Assembly (NCBI RefSeq): GCF_013423485.1
Contig: NZ_JABFFR010000001.1
Location: forward strand, 1 to 64,000
DNA from: Azospirillum oleiclasticum
GTDB taxonomy: Bacteria > Pseudomonadota > Alphaproteobacteria > Azospirillales > Azospirillaceae
Direction of reading: 5' to 3'
DNA length: 64,000 bases
Of this stretch, positions 1 to 8,120 are shown piece by piece. Both the position numbers and the translations under genes were made by a program. Each line of letters begins with the position of its first letter. Within the stretch, counting starts at the first letter, position 1. The notes beneath the pieces were generated by a model that saw nothing but the letters and a program-made list of their open reading frames with translations, was not told where the DNA came from and ran no database searches.

Positions 1-1
1 C

Positions 2-256
2 GGCGTCTGGCTGCTGCCGGCGGTGGCCGCCGCCACCGGGCTCGGCGCCGGCTCGGCGCTGAAGGCGCGGCGGGTCAGCGGCGCGCGGCGCAGCGGCCGG
101 TTGCTGCTCAGCCTGCTTCTGGGGGCGCTGGCCGGCGGGCTGGCCGCCTACCCGCTGTTCGGCGACACCGCGGCGCAGGGGGTGACCGCGGCGGCGCTGG
201 CGCTCGCGGCGGCGGTGTGGGCCGTGCGCCTGACCATGCGTGAGGGGTCGGTCTGA
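2..256 (+). CDS. C-terminal fragment of a small membrane protein
   Basis: The reading frame is open from the window edge, so the gene starts upstream and only the last 84 codons are visible. The visible part is rich in Ala, Gly and Leu. It has two likely membrane-spanning stretches (LLLSLLLGALAGGLAAYPLF and AAALALAAAVWAVRLT) separated by a short polar link, with basic residues before the first. I do not recognise the family. The TGA stop overlaps the ATG of the SpoIIE-type phosphatase gene (TGATG), so the two are probably co-transcribed and translationally coupled. That suggests a membrane partner of the phosphatase, but this is inference. Confidence 0.5.
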   Translation, partial: GVWLLPAVAAATGLGAGSALKARRVSGARRSGRLLLSLLLGALAGGLAAYPLFGDTAAQGVTAAALALAAAVWAVRLTMREGSV

Positions 257-2361
257 TGCTGCTGCGCACCCGGATCATCCTGATCGTGCTGGCCACCGTG
301 GCGGTGGTGTCGGCGCTGCTGCTGGTGGTGGCCGATCTGCGCCGCGGCGCCGGCGAGGCGCGCCTGCGCGAGCTGGAGCTGGAGCGGCTGGAGGCCGCCT
401 GGGATCTGGCGGTGGCCGAGGCCGCCGGCCGCATCCAGCGCCCCTTGGGGGCGGTGCTGACCGACGACGCCCTCGCCGGCGCGCTGGAGCGCAGCGACCG
501 GTCCTTCCTGTGGGCGCTGATGCGGCCGGCGGAGGCGGACGGGCGGACGCGCCTCAACGTGTTCGGCTCCAACGGCGAGCTGCTCTACGGCACGGGCAAC
601 GATGTCGAGCCGCGCCCGCTGGTCGGGCGCGCGCAGATCGACCAGCTTCTGGCAGGCGACGTGGCGCCGCGCGGGCCGCGCGCGACGGAGGACGGGACGA
701 TCGTGATGATCGGCAGCCTGCCCGTCTATTCGAAGGGGCGCATCGTCGGCGCGCTGGTGTCCGGGCGCCCGCTGTCCCTGGCGCTGGACGCGCTGCACCG
801 CATCGCCGGCGGGCGCATCTTCGCGGTGGACCGCAACGGCAACCCGATCTACGGGCAGGCCGACCCGCTGTGGCCGGCTGTCCGCCCGCTCGCCGGCACC
901 ACGCGCAGCCTGACCGGCTTCTCCCAGGACGGGCGGCACTTCACCCTGACCGCCGTGCCGATCGCCGACCTCACCGGCGGGCGCGTCGCCACCCTGCTGC
1001 TGGCCGCCGAGGTGACGGAGGCGGTGACCAAGCGCCGCCTGTGGGACGCGGTCTATGGCGGCGGCATCGCGCTGATCGTCATCGGCGCGCTGGCCCTGCT
1101 CTACATCTTCCTGCGCCGCCATTTCGAAGCGCTGGAGACCGCCGTCGATGCGCTGCACGATCTGTCGAAGGGCGGGGCGGCGCGCTATGTCGAGCTGCCG
1201 TCGGGCAATGACGAGATCGGCCGCATCGCCGGTGCGGTCACCGTGTTCGACGGTGCGGTGCGCGAGATCGAGCGCTCCGCCGGCCAGCGCGAGCGGCGCC
1301 TGCGCCGTCAGCAGCGCTTCATCCGCCGCCAGATGGAGCAGCTCGCCTCGACCCTGGAGGACGACGCGCGCCAGGCCCTGCTGGACGAGCTGAACCAGAT
1401 CGAATCCGCCGCCCAGAACCCGCAATCCGCCCAGTCCAAGGGCGTGAACGACGAGCTGGGCCTGATCGCGCTGGGCTTCTCGCGGCTGGCGACGCGGGTC
1501 AGCATGCAGCAGGTGCAGCTCACCGGCCTCGTGCGCGACCTGCGCGAGGCGCTGGAGGACAAGCGCCGGCTGATCAGCCTGCAGCAGGAGCTGGAGATCG
1601 CCCGCACCATGCAGCTCTCCATCCTGCCGCAGGATTTCCCCGACCTGCCGGAGCTGGATCTCTGCGCCCGCATGATGCCGGCGAAGGAGGTGGGCGGCGA
1701 TTTCTACGACTTCTTCTTCATCAACGAACGCAAGCTGGCGCTGACCATCGCCGACGTGTCGGGCAAGGGCATCCCCGCCGCCTTCTTCATGCTGATCACC
1801 CGCACCATGCTGCGCGCCATCGCCGGCGGCACCCCCAGCCCCGGCCCGGCCGAGACCATGCGGCGGCTGAACAACCTGCTGGCGGCGGAGAACGAGCAGA
1901 TGATGTTCGTCACCGTCTTCTACGGGGAGATCGACCTGGACACCGGCGTCTTCACCTACTGCAACGCCGGCCACAACCCGCCCTACCGCGTGGCGGAAAC
2001 GGGCGCCGTGGAGGCTCTGCCCAACACCCAGGGCATAGCACTCGCCACCTTCCCCGACCTTCCCTACGGCGAGAAGAGCGTGACGCTGGCCGCGGGCGAC
2101 GTGGTGGTGATGTTCACCGACGGCGTGTCGGAGGCGTTCGACGCCGCCGGCGTGATGTATGGCGAGCAGCGCCTGATCGACACCCTGGCCGACGGCCCGC
2201 TCCCCACCTCGCGCGCCGGCCTGGACCGCATGATGGACTCGGTGGCGACCTTCGCCACCGGCGCCGAGCAGTCCGACGACATCACCGGCCTCGTCCTCCA
2301 CTGGCACGCCCCGGCCGCGGCGCCGGCGACGGCGCTGGCCGCCGCGGAGGCTCAGGCGTGA
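256..2361 (+). CDS. Membrane sensor PP2C-type (SpoIIE/RsbU) serine phosphatase
   Basis: 701 aa. An N-terminal transmembrane helix (about residues 5-25) is followed by a periplasmic sensor of about 240 residues. A second helix (about 272-292, IALIVIGALALLYIFL) leads into a HAMP-like linker and a coiled coil ending in LEIARTMQLSILPQDFPDLP, the usual lead-in of RsbU-like phosphatases. The C-terminal domain carries the metal-binding motifs of SpoIIE-type PP2C: GGDFYDFF, IADVSGKGIPAAFFM, CNAGHNPP and MFTDGVSEAF. Such enzymes dephosphorylate anti-sigma-factor antagonists or similar partners in response to a periplasmic signal. No STAS or kinase partner lies in the window. It starts with ATG overlapping the stop of the upstream membrane gene. 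Confidence 0.88.
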   Translation: MLLRTRIILIVLATVAVVSALLLVVADLRRGAGEARLRELELERLEAAWDLAVAEAAGRIQRPLGAVLTDDALAGALERSDRSFLWALMRPAEADGRTRLNVFGSNGELLYGTGNDVEPRPLVGRAQIDQLLAGDVAPRGPRATEDGTIVMIGSLPVYSKGRIVGALVSGRPLSLALDALHRIAGGRIFAVDRNGNPIYGQADPLWPAVRPLAGTTRSLTGFSQDGRHFTLTAVPIADLTGGRVATLLLAAEVTEAVTKRRLWDAVYGGGIALIVIGALALLYIFLRRHFEALETAVDALHDLSKGGAARYVELPSGNDEIGRIAGAVTVFDGAVREIERSAGQRERRLRRQQRFIRRQMEQLASTLEDDARQALLDELNQIESAAQNPQSAQSKGVNDELGLIALGFSRLATRVSMQQVQLTGLVRDLREALEDKRRLISLQQELEIARTMQLSILPQDFPDLPELDLCARMMPAKEVGGDFYDFFFINERKLALTIADVSGKGIPAAFFMLITRTMLRAIAGGTPSPGPAETMRRLNNLLAAENEQMMFVTVFYGEIDLDTGVFTYCNAGHNPPYRVAETGAVEALPNTQGIALATFPDLPYGEKSVTLAAGDVVVMFTDGVSEAFDAAGVMYGEQRLIDTLADGPLPTSRAGLDRMMDSVATFATGAEQSDDITGLVLHWHAPAAAPATALAAAEAQA

Positions 2362-2474
2362 GCCTGGGTGTGTAACAACCGCAGGCGGTTTTCCCCGCTA
2401 CCACCTTTGATCTTGCCAGCGCGCGGTTGCCGCCAATAAAACCATCGGAAGCTCCCTTCTTCCGGCGCAGGGCC

Positions 2475-3170
2475 ATGATCGACAAGTACCTTTCGGCGGC
2501 TTACAAGCAGAGCGCTCTGATCGGGAAATACAACGCCGATCCGAAATACAAGTCCTTCCGGCACGGCTACTGCCTCGCCTTGTCCATCCTGTGGATACGT
2601 CGGCACAAGTGGTTCAAGAGCGAGGGTGCTGCGAAGCGAATGGCGGCCCTGTCGACCAATCGTTGCATCCAGGATGCTTTGGAAATGCAACTTGTGTTGG
2701 AGCAACGCAACACGCAGGCGGTCAACCGGGCGCAGATGGCGCACGAGATGTGGAATGAATTCTCCCCCTTGCCGGACAAGGCGAAGATGGCCGCCTCTGT
2801 GTCCTCGATTGGCGACGCCGCCGCCCTCACCGAGATCACCGTGGTTGGGGAGGAGAGGACACGCAACATCGACATCGGCACGGATTCCGACAACGCCTTC
2901 TCCTTCCTCACCGAGATCAACAGCCAGGTCAATCGCACCCACCAGTACTTCCTGCTGCTGCACCGCAACGACGTGGTGGGCGGCCACGCCACTTGCGGCT
3001 ACAAGTCCGGTGGAAAATGGGGATTCGGCAGCCACCTGTATTTCTTCGACTCGAATCTCGGTGAGTACCGGGTGCCGGCGTCGGAGATCAAACCTTTCTT
3101 CCGGGGTTACTTCAACAAGTTGACGCACAAGCCGTCGCTCTATTGCATCGTCCCGGTCGCTGCGAACTGA
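2475..3170 (+). CDS. YopT/AvrPphB-like (peptidase C58) cysteine protease
   Basis: 231 aa from ATG 2475; an upstream TTG at 2427 is in frame but less likely. The family is read from a Cys-His-Asp triad in the spacing expected for C58 proteases. Cys33 sits in RHGYCLALSILWI, His171 in GGHATCGYK and Asp192 in LYFFDSNLGEY, the last matching the family's FFDPN-type motif. C58 enzymes include YopT and AvrPphB, type III effectors that cleave host GTPases or kinases, and domains of large bacterial toxins. There is no signal peptide. The gene stands alone, 113 bp after the phosphatase, and is followed by a protein with a peptidoglycan-binding domain. Its codon use looks less GC-biased than its neighbours, compatible with acquisition. 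Substrate and secretion route are unknown. Confidence 0.72.
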   Translation: MIDKYLSAAYKQSALIGKYNADPKYKSFRHGYCLALSILWIRRHKWFKSEGAAKRMAALSTNRCIQDALEMQLVLEQRNTQAVNRAQMAHEMWNEFSPLPDKAKMAASVSSIGDAAALTEITVVGEERTRNIDIGTDSDNAFSFLTEINSQVNRTHQYFLLLHRNDVVGGHATCGYKSGGKWGFGSHLYFFDSNLGEYRVPASEIKPFFRGYFNKLTHKPSLYCIVPVAAN

Positions 3171-3303
3171 TCGGGCGGCCGGTCCCCACACCGCATTTTC
3201 GGCGAACCGGCGCCCGATGGCGCCACCCCCTTTGCCGCCCTGGACGCCGATCGGTTGCGTGCGGCCATCATCGTGACTTCCCAAGCGGCAGCCGGGGCGT
3301 GCC

Positions 3304-4449
3304 ATGCTCAAGCAGGGGGCGGTCTGCAACCAGGTGGTGGCGCTCCAGTTCGCGCTGAACCGTGTCACCGAGTTCCTGCCGAAGCTGGTGTGCGACGGCA
3401 TCTTCGGCCCGCTCACCCTGAAACGGGTGATGGACCACCAGAAGCGCCAAGGGCTGCGGACCGACGGCATCGTCGGCCCGCTCACGCTCGACACGCTGTT
3501 CGAGCGGGCGCAACTGACGGGGCGCGCGCGCTTTCAGCGCAGCCGCCGCCGGGTCCTGGCCGCGCCTCTCACGCCGCTGGGCCGCGCGGCGCTTGGCGTC
3601 GCCCGGCTCAACGCCGCTCCCGCCGTGATCCGGACCCCGGCCCTGGTCGGGGCGCCCGGAACGCCCGGCCTGCGCCGGCCCGATCCCGACCTCGCCGTGT
3701 GGCTGAACCCCGCGCTGGCCGAGCTGGCGCGCCAGCAGGCGGCCTTCCGGGCCTGGTGGGACCGTCCCTTTCCCAAGCCGCCCCTGCCGGAGCTGAAGCC
3801 GGTCAACCCCTGGTTCCAGCCGGACTGGAGCGGCCTGCTCGGGCCGGTGACCCCGCCGGTGCCGCGCCAGCCGGTGGTGATCGCCGCCGTCCCGCCGCAG
3901 CCGCTGGCGCGCCGCCAGCTTCCGGTGACGGAGGAGGGGCGGGAGTACACGATCACCCTCAAGACGGCCGCCAACCATCAGATCGACCCCAAGAAATCGA
4001 AGTTCGACGGGGTGGAGGTGGAGTTCGCGCTGGAATGGCCGATGCTGAAGAACCGCGTGAAGGGCCTCACCATCGGGGCCAGCCTGTCGGCGGAGACCGA
4101 CGGCGAGGCCGTCGGTTACACCGGCAAGGGCACGGTGGCGTTGACCGCCGGTTCGCTGAAACTCGGTGAACGCGGCGTGCTGGAGGCCATCACCGAACTC
4201 TCCCTCGCCGCCATGTGGGAAGGCCGCGCCGCCGGTCTGGAAGGCGAGGTGACCCACAAGATCCAGCTCGATCTCCAGGTCACCGGCCGGCCGGAGAAGC
4301 CCGGCCTGCATCTGGTCCTCGGCCTTGGCCCCGGTGCCACCGTCACCGCCCCCATCGTCACCTTCGGCCCCGCCCGCGACCCGGAGGACCACCACCTCCG
4401 CGCCACCCCCTTCCTCAAGGGCAGCATCGGGCTGGAATACGAGTTCTGA
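3304..4449 (+). CDS. Peptidoglycan-binding-domain protein with beta-rich C-terminus
   Basis: 381 aa. Residues 1-75 match a PG_binding_1 fold: a helix (VVALQFALNRV) and two copies of the signature D-G-I-F/V-G-P-L-T-L (CDGIFGPLTLKRV, TDGIVGPLTLDTL). A Pro-rich linker of about 130 residues follows. The C-terminal 170 residues have alternating hydrophobic strands and end in GLEYEF, with a terminal Phe as in outer-membrane beta-barrels or beta-sandwiches. No N-terminal signal peptide is visible, which is odd for a wall-binding protein and could point to a non-Sec route. It lies 133 bp after the C58 protease gene on the same strand. I do not recognise the C-terminal domain. Confidence 0.6.
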   Translation: MLKQGAVCNQVVALQFALNRVTEFLPKLVCDGIFGPLTLKRVMDHQKRQGLRTDGIVGPLTLDTLFERAQLTGRARFQRSRRRVLAAPLTPLGRAALGVARLNAAPAVIRTPALVGAPGTPGLRRPDPDLAVWLNPALAELARQQAAFRAWWDRPFPKPPLPELKPVNPWFQPDWSGLLGPVTPPVPRQPVVIAAVPPQPLARRQLPVTEEGREYTITLKTAANHQIDPKKSKFDGVEVEFALEWPMLKNRVKGLTIGASLSAETDGEAVGYTGKGTVALTAGSLKLGERGVLEAITELSLAAMWEGRAAGLEGEVTHKIQLDLQVTGRPEKPGLHLVLGLGPGATVTAPIVTFGPARDPEDHHLRATPFLKGSIGLEYEF

Positions 4450-4683
4450 CCGCTCTCCACCACGGAATCCCCTCCGCCCCCGGCGCCAGGGGAGCGGACG
4501 ATGCCGCCGCTCCGGCTGGAACCGTGATCGGTCCTGGACGTTGACGGAAGCGTCACTGTCCGGCAGGGAGCCCATCGATGCAACGCACTCCGGCAACCGC
4601 GGATCGCGGCTGGTCCACCGCCGCCCGCGCCATGGCCCGCCCGCGGCCGTCCACGGCGCCCTGAAGCCAGGGAGCGCCGCGCC

Positions 4684-6264
4684 ATGCCGGATTCCCTTCC
4701 CGTGCGCCCCACCGCCCCGGCCCCGCCCGCCGAGCGGCCCATCCTCGTGCCCGGCGAGACCTGCTGGCGCATCGCGCGCGCCGACCGGGTGTCGCTGATC
4801 GTCGATGCGCGGGACTATTTCGCGGCGGCCAAGGCGGTGATGCTGACCGCGCGCCGGCGCATCATGATGATCGGCTGGGATTTCGACCTGCAGATCCGGC
4901 TGGAGCCGGACCGGCCGGACGCCCGCCAGCCCGACCGGCTGGGGGACTTCGTCCAGGATCTCGTGACCAGCCGGCCGGGGCTGTGCGCCTACATCCTGAA
5001 ATGGGACATGGCGGCGTTGAAGACGATCACGCGGCAGATCATCCCGCTGCTGGCGATGCGCTGGCTGACCCTGCGGCGCATCCGCTTCCGGCTGGACAGC
5101 CGCCACCCGCTCGACGCCTGCCATCACCAGAAGCTGCTGGTGGTGGACGACAGCGCCGCCTTCTGCGGCGGCATCGACATGACGCGTGACCGCTGGGATA
5201 CCCAGGACCACCGCGAGGCCGATCCCTGCCGGGTGGAGCCGGACGGCACCGCCTACGGCCCCTTCCACGACGTCGCCGCCATGTTCGACGGCGAGGCGGC
5301 GGCGGCGTTGGGCGAGCTGGCGCGGCGGCGCTGGCGGCTGGCCGGCGGCCGGCGCCTGCTCCCGGTGCCGCTGCGCCGGGTGGAATGGCCGGAGCGCGGG
5401 GCGTCGGTCTCCATGCGCGACGTCGACATCGCCATCGCCCGCACCGAACCCGCCTATGGCCGCGAGCCCGGCGCCCGCGAGATCCAGGCGCTGTATCTGG
5501 CCGCCATCGCCGCGGCCCGGCGCACCATCTATCTGGAAAGCCAGTACCTGTCGTCGTCGGCCATCGCCGACGCGCTGGCCCGCCGGCTGGAGGAGCCGGA
5601 CGGGCCGGAGATCGTCGTCGTCAACCCGGAGAGTGCGGAGGGCTGGCTGGAGTCCTGGAGCATGGACACCGCACGCTGCCGGATCGTCAACGCCCTGCGC
5701 CGGGCCGACCGCCACGACCGGTTCCGCATCTACCACCCGGTGAACGCCGCCGGCACACCGATCTATGTGCACGCCAAGGTGATGGTGATCGACGACCGGC
5801 TGCTGCGCGTCGGCTCCTCCAACCTCAACAACCGCTCGATGGGTTTCGACACCGAGTGCGACGTCGCCATCGACGCCGCCGGGCAGCGGGACGAGGCGGC
5901 GCTGCGCACCGCCATCGTCGGCTTCCGCACCCGCCTCCTGGCCGAGCATCTGGACGTGCCGGCGGAGGAGCTGGAGGCCGCGACGGCCGGCGGGTCGCTG
6001 GTCGCCGCCATCGACCGTCTGCGCCGCGACCAGGGCCGCAGCCTGCGGCCCCTGGCGGTGCGCGAGGTCGGCGAGACGGAGGCGGCACTGCTCGACCTGG
6101 ATCCGTTCAACCCGGAATCACCGCGGCAGCGGGAGCGGCGGGTCGCCCACCTGATCAAGGGTGCGGTGTCCCGCGCCGGCCCGCTGGCCGCCGGTGTGGC
6201 GGTCGGCCTCGGCGTCGCCGCAGCCTCCCGGTGGGCGGCCCGGTGGTGGGTGCGGCGCCGCTGA
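4684..6264 (+). CDS. Phospholipase D-like / cardiolipin synthase-type enzyme
   Basis: 526 aa with two HKD motifs: HHQKLLVVDDSAAFCGGID (around residue 145) and HAKVMVIDDRLLRVGSSNLN (around residue 363). The paired motifs and the spacing resemble PLD-superfamily phosphatidyltransferases and phospholipases of the VTT/PLD type rather than cardiolipin synthase A, because there are no N-terminal membrane helices. The C-terminus has one hydrophobic Gly/Ala-rich stretch (AGPLAAGVAVGLGVAAASRW) followed by basic residues, a likely membrane anchor. It would hydrolyse or transfer phosphatidyl groups at the inner membrane. The 234 bp upstream hold no recognisable gene. Confidence 0.8.
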   Translation: MPDSLPVRPTAPAPPAERPILVPGETCWRIARADRVSLIVDARDYFAAAKAVMLTARRRIMMIGWDFDLQIRLEPDRPDARQPDRLGDFVQDLVTSRPGLCAYILKWDMAALKTITRQIIPLLAMRWLTLRRIRFRLDSRHPLDACHHQKLLVVDDSAAFCGGIDMTRDRWDTQDHREADPCRVEPDGTAYGPFHDVAAMFDGEAAAALGELARRRWRLAGGRRLLPVPLRRVEWPERGASVSMRDVDIAIARTEPAYGREPGAREIQALYLAAIAAARRTIYLESQYLSSSAIADALARRLEEPDGPEIVVVNPESAEGWLESWSMDTARCRIVNALRRADRHDRFRIYHPVNAAGTPIYVHAKVMVIDDRLLRVGSSNLNNRSMGFDTECDVAIDAAGQRDEAALRTAIVGFRTRLLAEHLDVPAEELEAATAGGSLVAAIDRLRRDQGRSLRPLAVREVGETEAALLDLDPFNPESPRQRERRVAHLIKGAVSRAGPLAAGVAVGLGVAAASRWAARWWVRRR

Positions 6265-6365
6265 CCGCCGGCTGTCCACAATTTCGCATACAAAAGAAGC
6301 AACCCGTTGGGCGGTGCCGGAAATCCGGGCAAGGCGCTGCGGGGACGTGACGGAGCGGCGCGCAT

Positions 6366-6381
6366 TGTATGTTGGCATACA
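6366..6381. promoter_or_regulatory. Inverted repeat upstream of TRAP operon, candidate operator
   Basis: A perfect 6-bp inverted repeat TGTATG-TTGG-CATACA ends 51 bp before the start of the TRAP binding-protein gene. A further half-site (GCATACA) lies about 80 bp upstream, near 6287. The spacing and sequence resemble binding sites of FCD-type GntR regulators, which often control TRAP operons, but no regulator gene lies next to it in the window. Confidence 0.4.
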
Positions 6382-6432
6382 GCATGCATTCGACCGGCTC
6401 CGACCCGTACCCAATCAGGAGCAGACCGGATC

Positions 6433-7536
6433 ATGGACCGCCGCTCGTTCGTCTCGGCCGCCGTCGCCGGAACCGCCGCCGCCGCCGGCAGCGTCGCAGC
6501 ACCCAGCATCGCCCGCGCCCAGAAGACCTTCCAATGGAAGATGACCAACGCCTACGGTCCCGGCTCGCCCTTCTATGTGGCCGGACCCGGCAGCCCCACG
6601 CACTTCATCGAGATGGTCAAGACCATGTCGGGCGGGCGGCTGCAAATCCAGCATTTCGCCGCCGGTGAGCTGATCCCGGCGCTGGAGGGCTTCGACGCCG
6701 TGTCGAACGGCACCATCGAGATGAACGCCGCCAACAGCTATTTCTGGGCCGGCAAGACCTTCGCCGCCCAATACTTTACCGCCGTGCCCTTCGGGCTGAA
6801 CTTCCAGGGCATGACCGCGTGGCTGTACCACGGCGGCGGTCAGAAGCTGTGGGAGGAGGTCTACGCCCCCTTCAACCTCGTGCCCATGCCGATGGGCAAC
6901 ACGGGCGTGCAGATGACCGGCTGGTTCCGCAAGCCGATCGAGAGCATCGACGACTTCAAGGGCCTGAAGATGCGCATCCCCGGCCTTGCCGGGAAGGTCT
7001 TCGCCCAGTTCGGCGTGGACGTGAAGCTGCTGCCCGGCGGCGAGATCTTCCCGGCGCTGGAGCGCGGGGTGATCGACGCGGCGGAGTTCGTCGGCCCCTA
7101 CCAGGACCGCCGGCTCGGCCTGCACAAGGCGGCCAAATACTACTACACCACCGGCTGGCACGAGACCTCGACGGTCACCGAACTGATCATCAACAAGGCC
7201 GCCTGGGCCTCGCTGCCCGACGACCTGAAGGAGATCGTGCGCACCGCGGCCGCAGCCTGCAACACCATCAGCCAGACCTGGTGCGAGGCGACCAACGCCG
7301 AGGCGCTGGAGGATCTGGTGAAGAACAACGGCGTCATCGCCCAGCCGCTGCCCGCCAGCATCCTGCCCAAGCTGCGCGACGCCACCAGGCAGGTGCTGGC
7401 CGACGCCGCGGCCAAGGACCCGCTGGTCAAGAAGGTCCACGACAGCTTCATGGCCTTCAAGGCCAAGCACGACAGCTGGGCCGGCATCTCGGAGGCCGTG
7501 TACCAGGCGCAGATCCGCGGCCAGCTCGGGGCGTGA
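6433..7536 (+). CDS. TRAP transporter substrate-binding protein, TakP/DctP family
   Basis: 367 aa. The start at ATG 6433 gives a twin-arginine signal (DRRSFVSAAVAG) cleaved after the A-x-A site in IARAQ, so it is likely exported folded to the periplasm. The mature part has the DctP fold with GLKMRIPGLAGKVF, PGGEIFPALERGVIDAAEF and VGPYQDRRLGLHKAAKYYY. These resemble TakP, which binds 2-oxo acids such as pyruvate. The Arg in RIPG is the usual carboxylate-binding residue. It is the first gene of a three-gene operon whose next gene starts within its stop codon. Substrate class is inferred from similarity; another monocarboxylate is possible. Confidence 0.85.
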   Translation: MDRRSFVSAAVAGTAAAAGSVAAPSIARAQKTFQWKMTNAYGPGSPFYVAGPGSPTHFIEMVKTMSGGRLQIQHFAAGELIPALEGFDAVSNGTIEMNAANSYFWAGKTFAAQYFTAVPFGLNFQGMTAWLYHGGGQKLWEEVYAPFNLVPMPMGNTGVQMTGWFRKPIESIDDFKGLKMRIPGLAGKVFAQFGVDVKLLPGGEIFPALERGVIDAAEFVGPYQDRRLGLHKAAKYYYTTGWHETSTVTELIINKAAWASLPDDLKEIVRTAAAACNTISQTWCEATNAEALEDLVKNNGVIAQPLPASILPKLRDATRQVLADAAAKDPLVKKVHDSFMAFKAKHDSWAGISEAVYQAQIRGQLGA

Positions 7537-8120
7537 CCGTGCCGGATCGGAACCGTGAACCGGGGGCCTCCGTCGCGGAGGCCCTCACCGCGACGGCGGG
7601 GGCGCTCGACCGGGTGGTCGACGCGTTCGGCCGCGCCGCCTCCTGGAGCGGGCTGGCGCTGGTGCTGGTGATGGCCGGCAACGTGCTGCTGCGCTACGCG
7701 TTCCGCACGGGATCGGTGGCGATGCAGGAGCTGGAATGGCACCTGATGTCGCCGCTGGCTCTGCTGTGCATCGGCTACGCCATCCGCCACGACGGGCATG
7801 TGCGGGTGGACATCCTGTACGGCCGGATGGCGCCGCGGGCGCAGCAGGTGATCGAGCTGGTCTCCTGCCTGTTCGCGCTGGCGCTCTGCGTGCTGGTGGT
7901 CAAGCTGTCGATCCCCTACGTGATGCAGAGCTACAGCATCGGCGAGAGCAGCTCGGACCCTGGCGGGCTGACCCACCGCTGGATCCTCAAGGCGATGATC
8001 CCGGCCGGCTTCGCCATCCTCGGCGTGCACAGCCTGGCCTCCGTGCTGCGCGCCATCGTGCCGCTTCTGCCGCCCGCCGGCACCGGCCGGGAAGGGGAGG
8101 GGCGCCATGCCGCTCAATGA
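7533..8120 (+). CDS. dctQ: TRAP transporter small permease (DctQ)
   Basis: 195 aa from GTG 7533, which overlaps the stop of the binding-protein gene (GTGA); a second GTG at 7539 is an alternative. Four transmembrane segments are visible (ALVLVMAGNVLLRYAF; LMSPLALLCIGYAI; FALALCVLVVKLSIPYV; IPAGFAILGVHSLASVL). Between helices 2 and 3 is the DctQ signature RHDGHVRVDILYGRM. It forms the membrane complex with the large permease. Its end overlaps the DctM gene by 14 bp, as is common in TRAP operons. Confidence 0.88.
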   Translation: MTVPDRNREPGASVAEALTATAGALDRVVDAFGRAASWSGLALVLVMAGNVLLRYAFRTGSVAMQELEWHLMSPLALLCIGYAIRHDGHVRVDILYGRMAPRAQQVIELVSCLFALALCVLVVKLSIPYVMQSYSIGESSSDPGGLTHRWILKAMIPAGFAILGVHSLASVLRAIVPLLPPAGTGREGEGRHAAQ

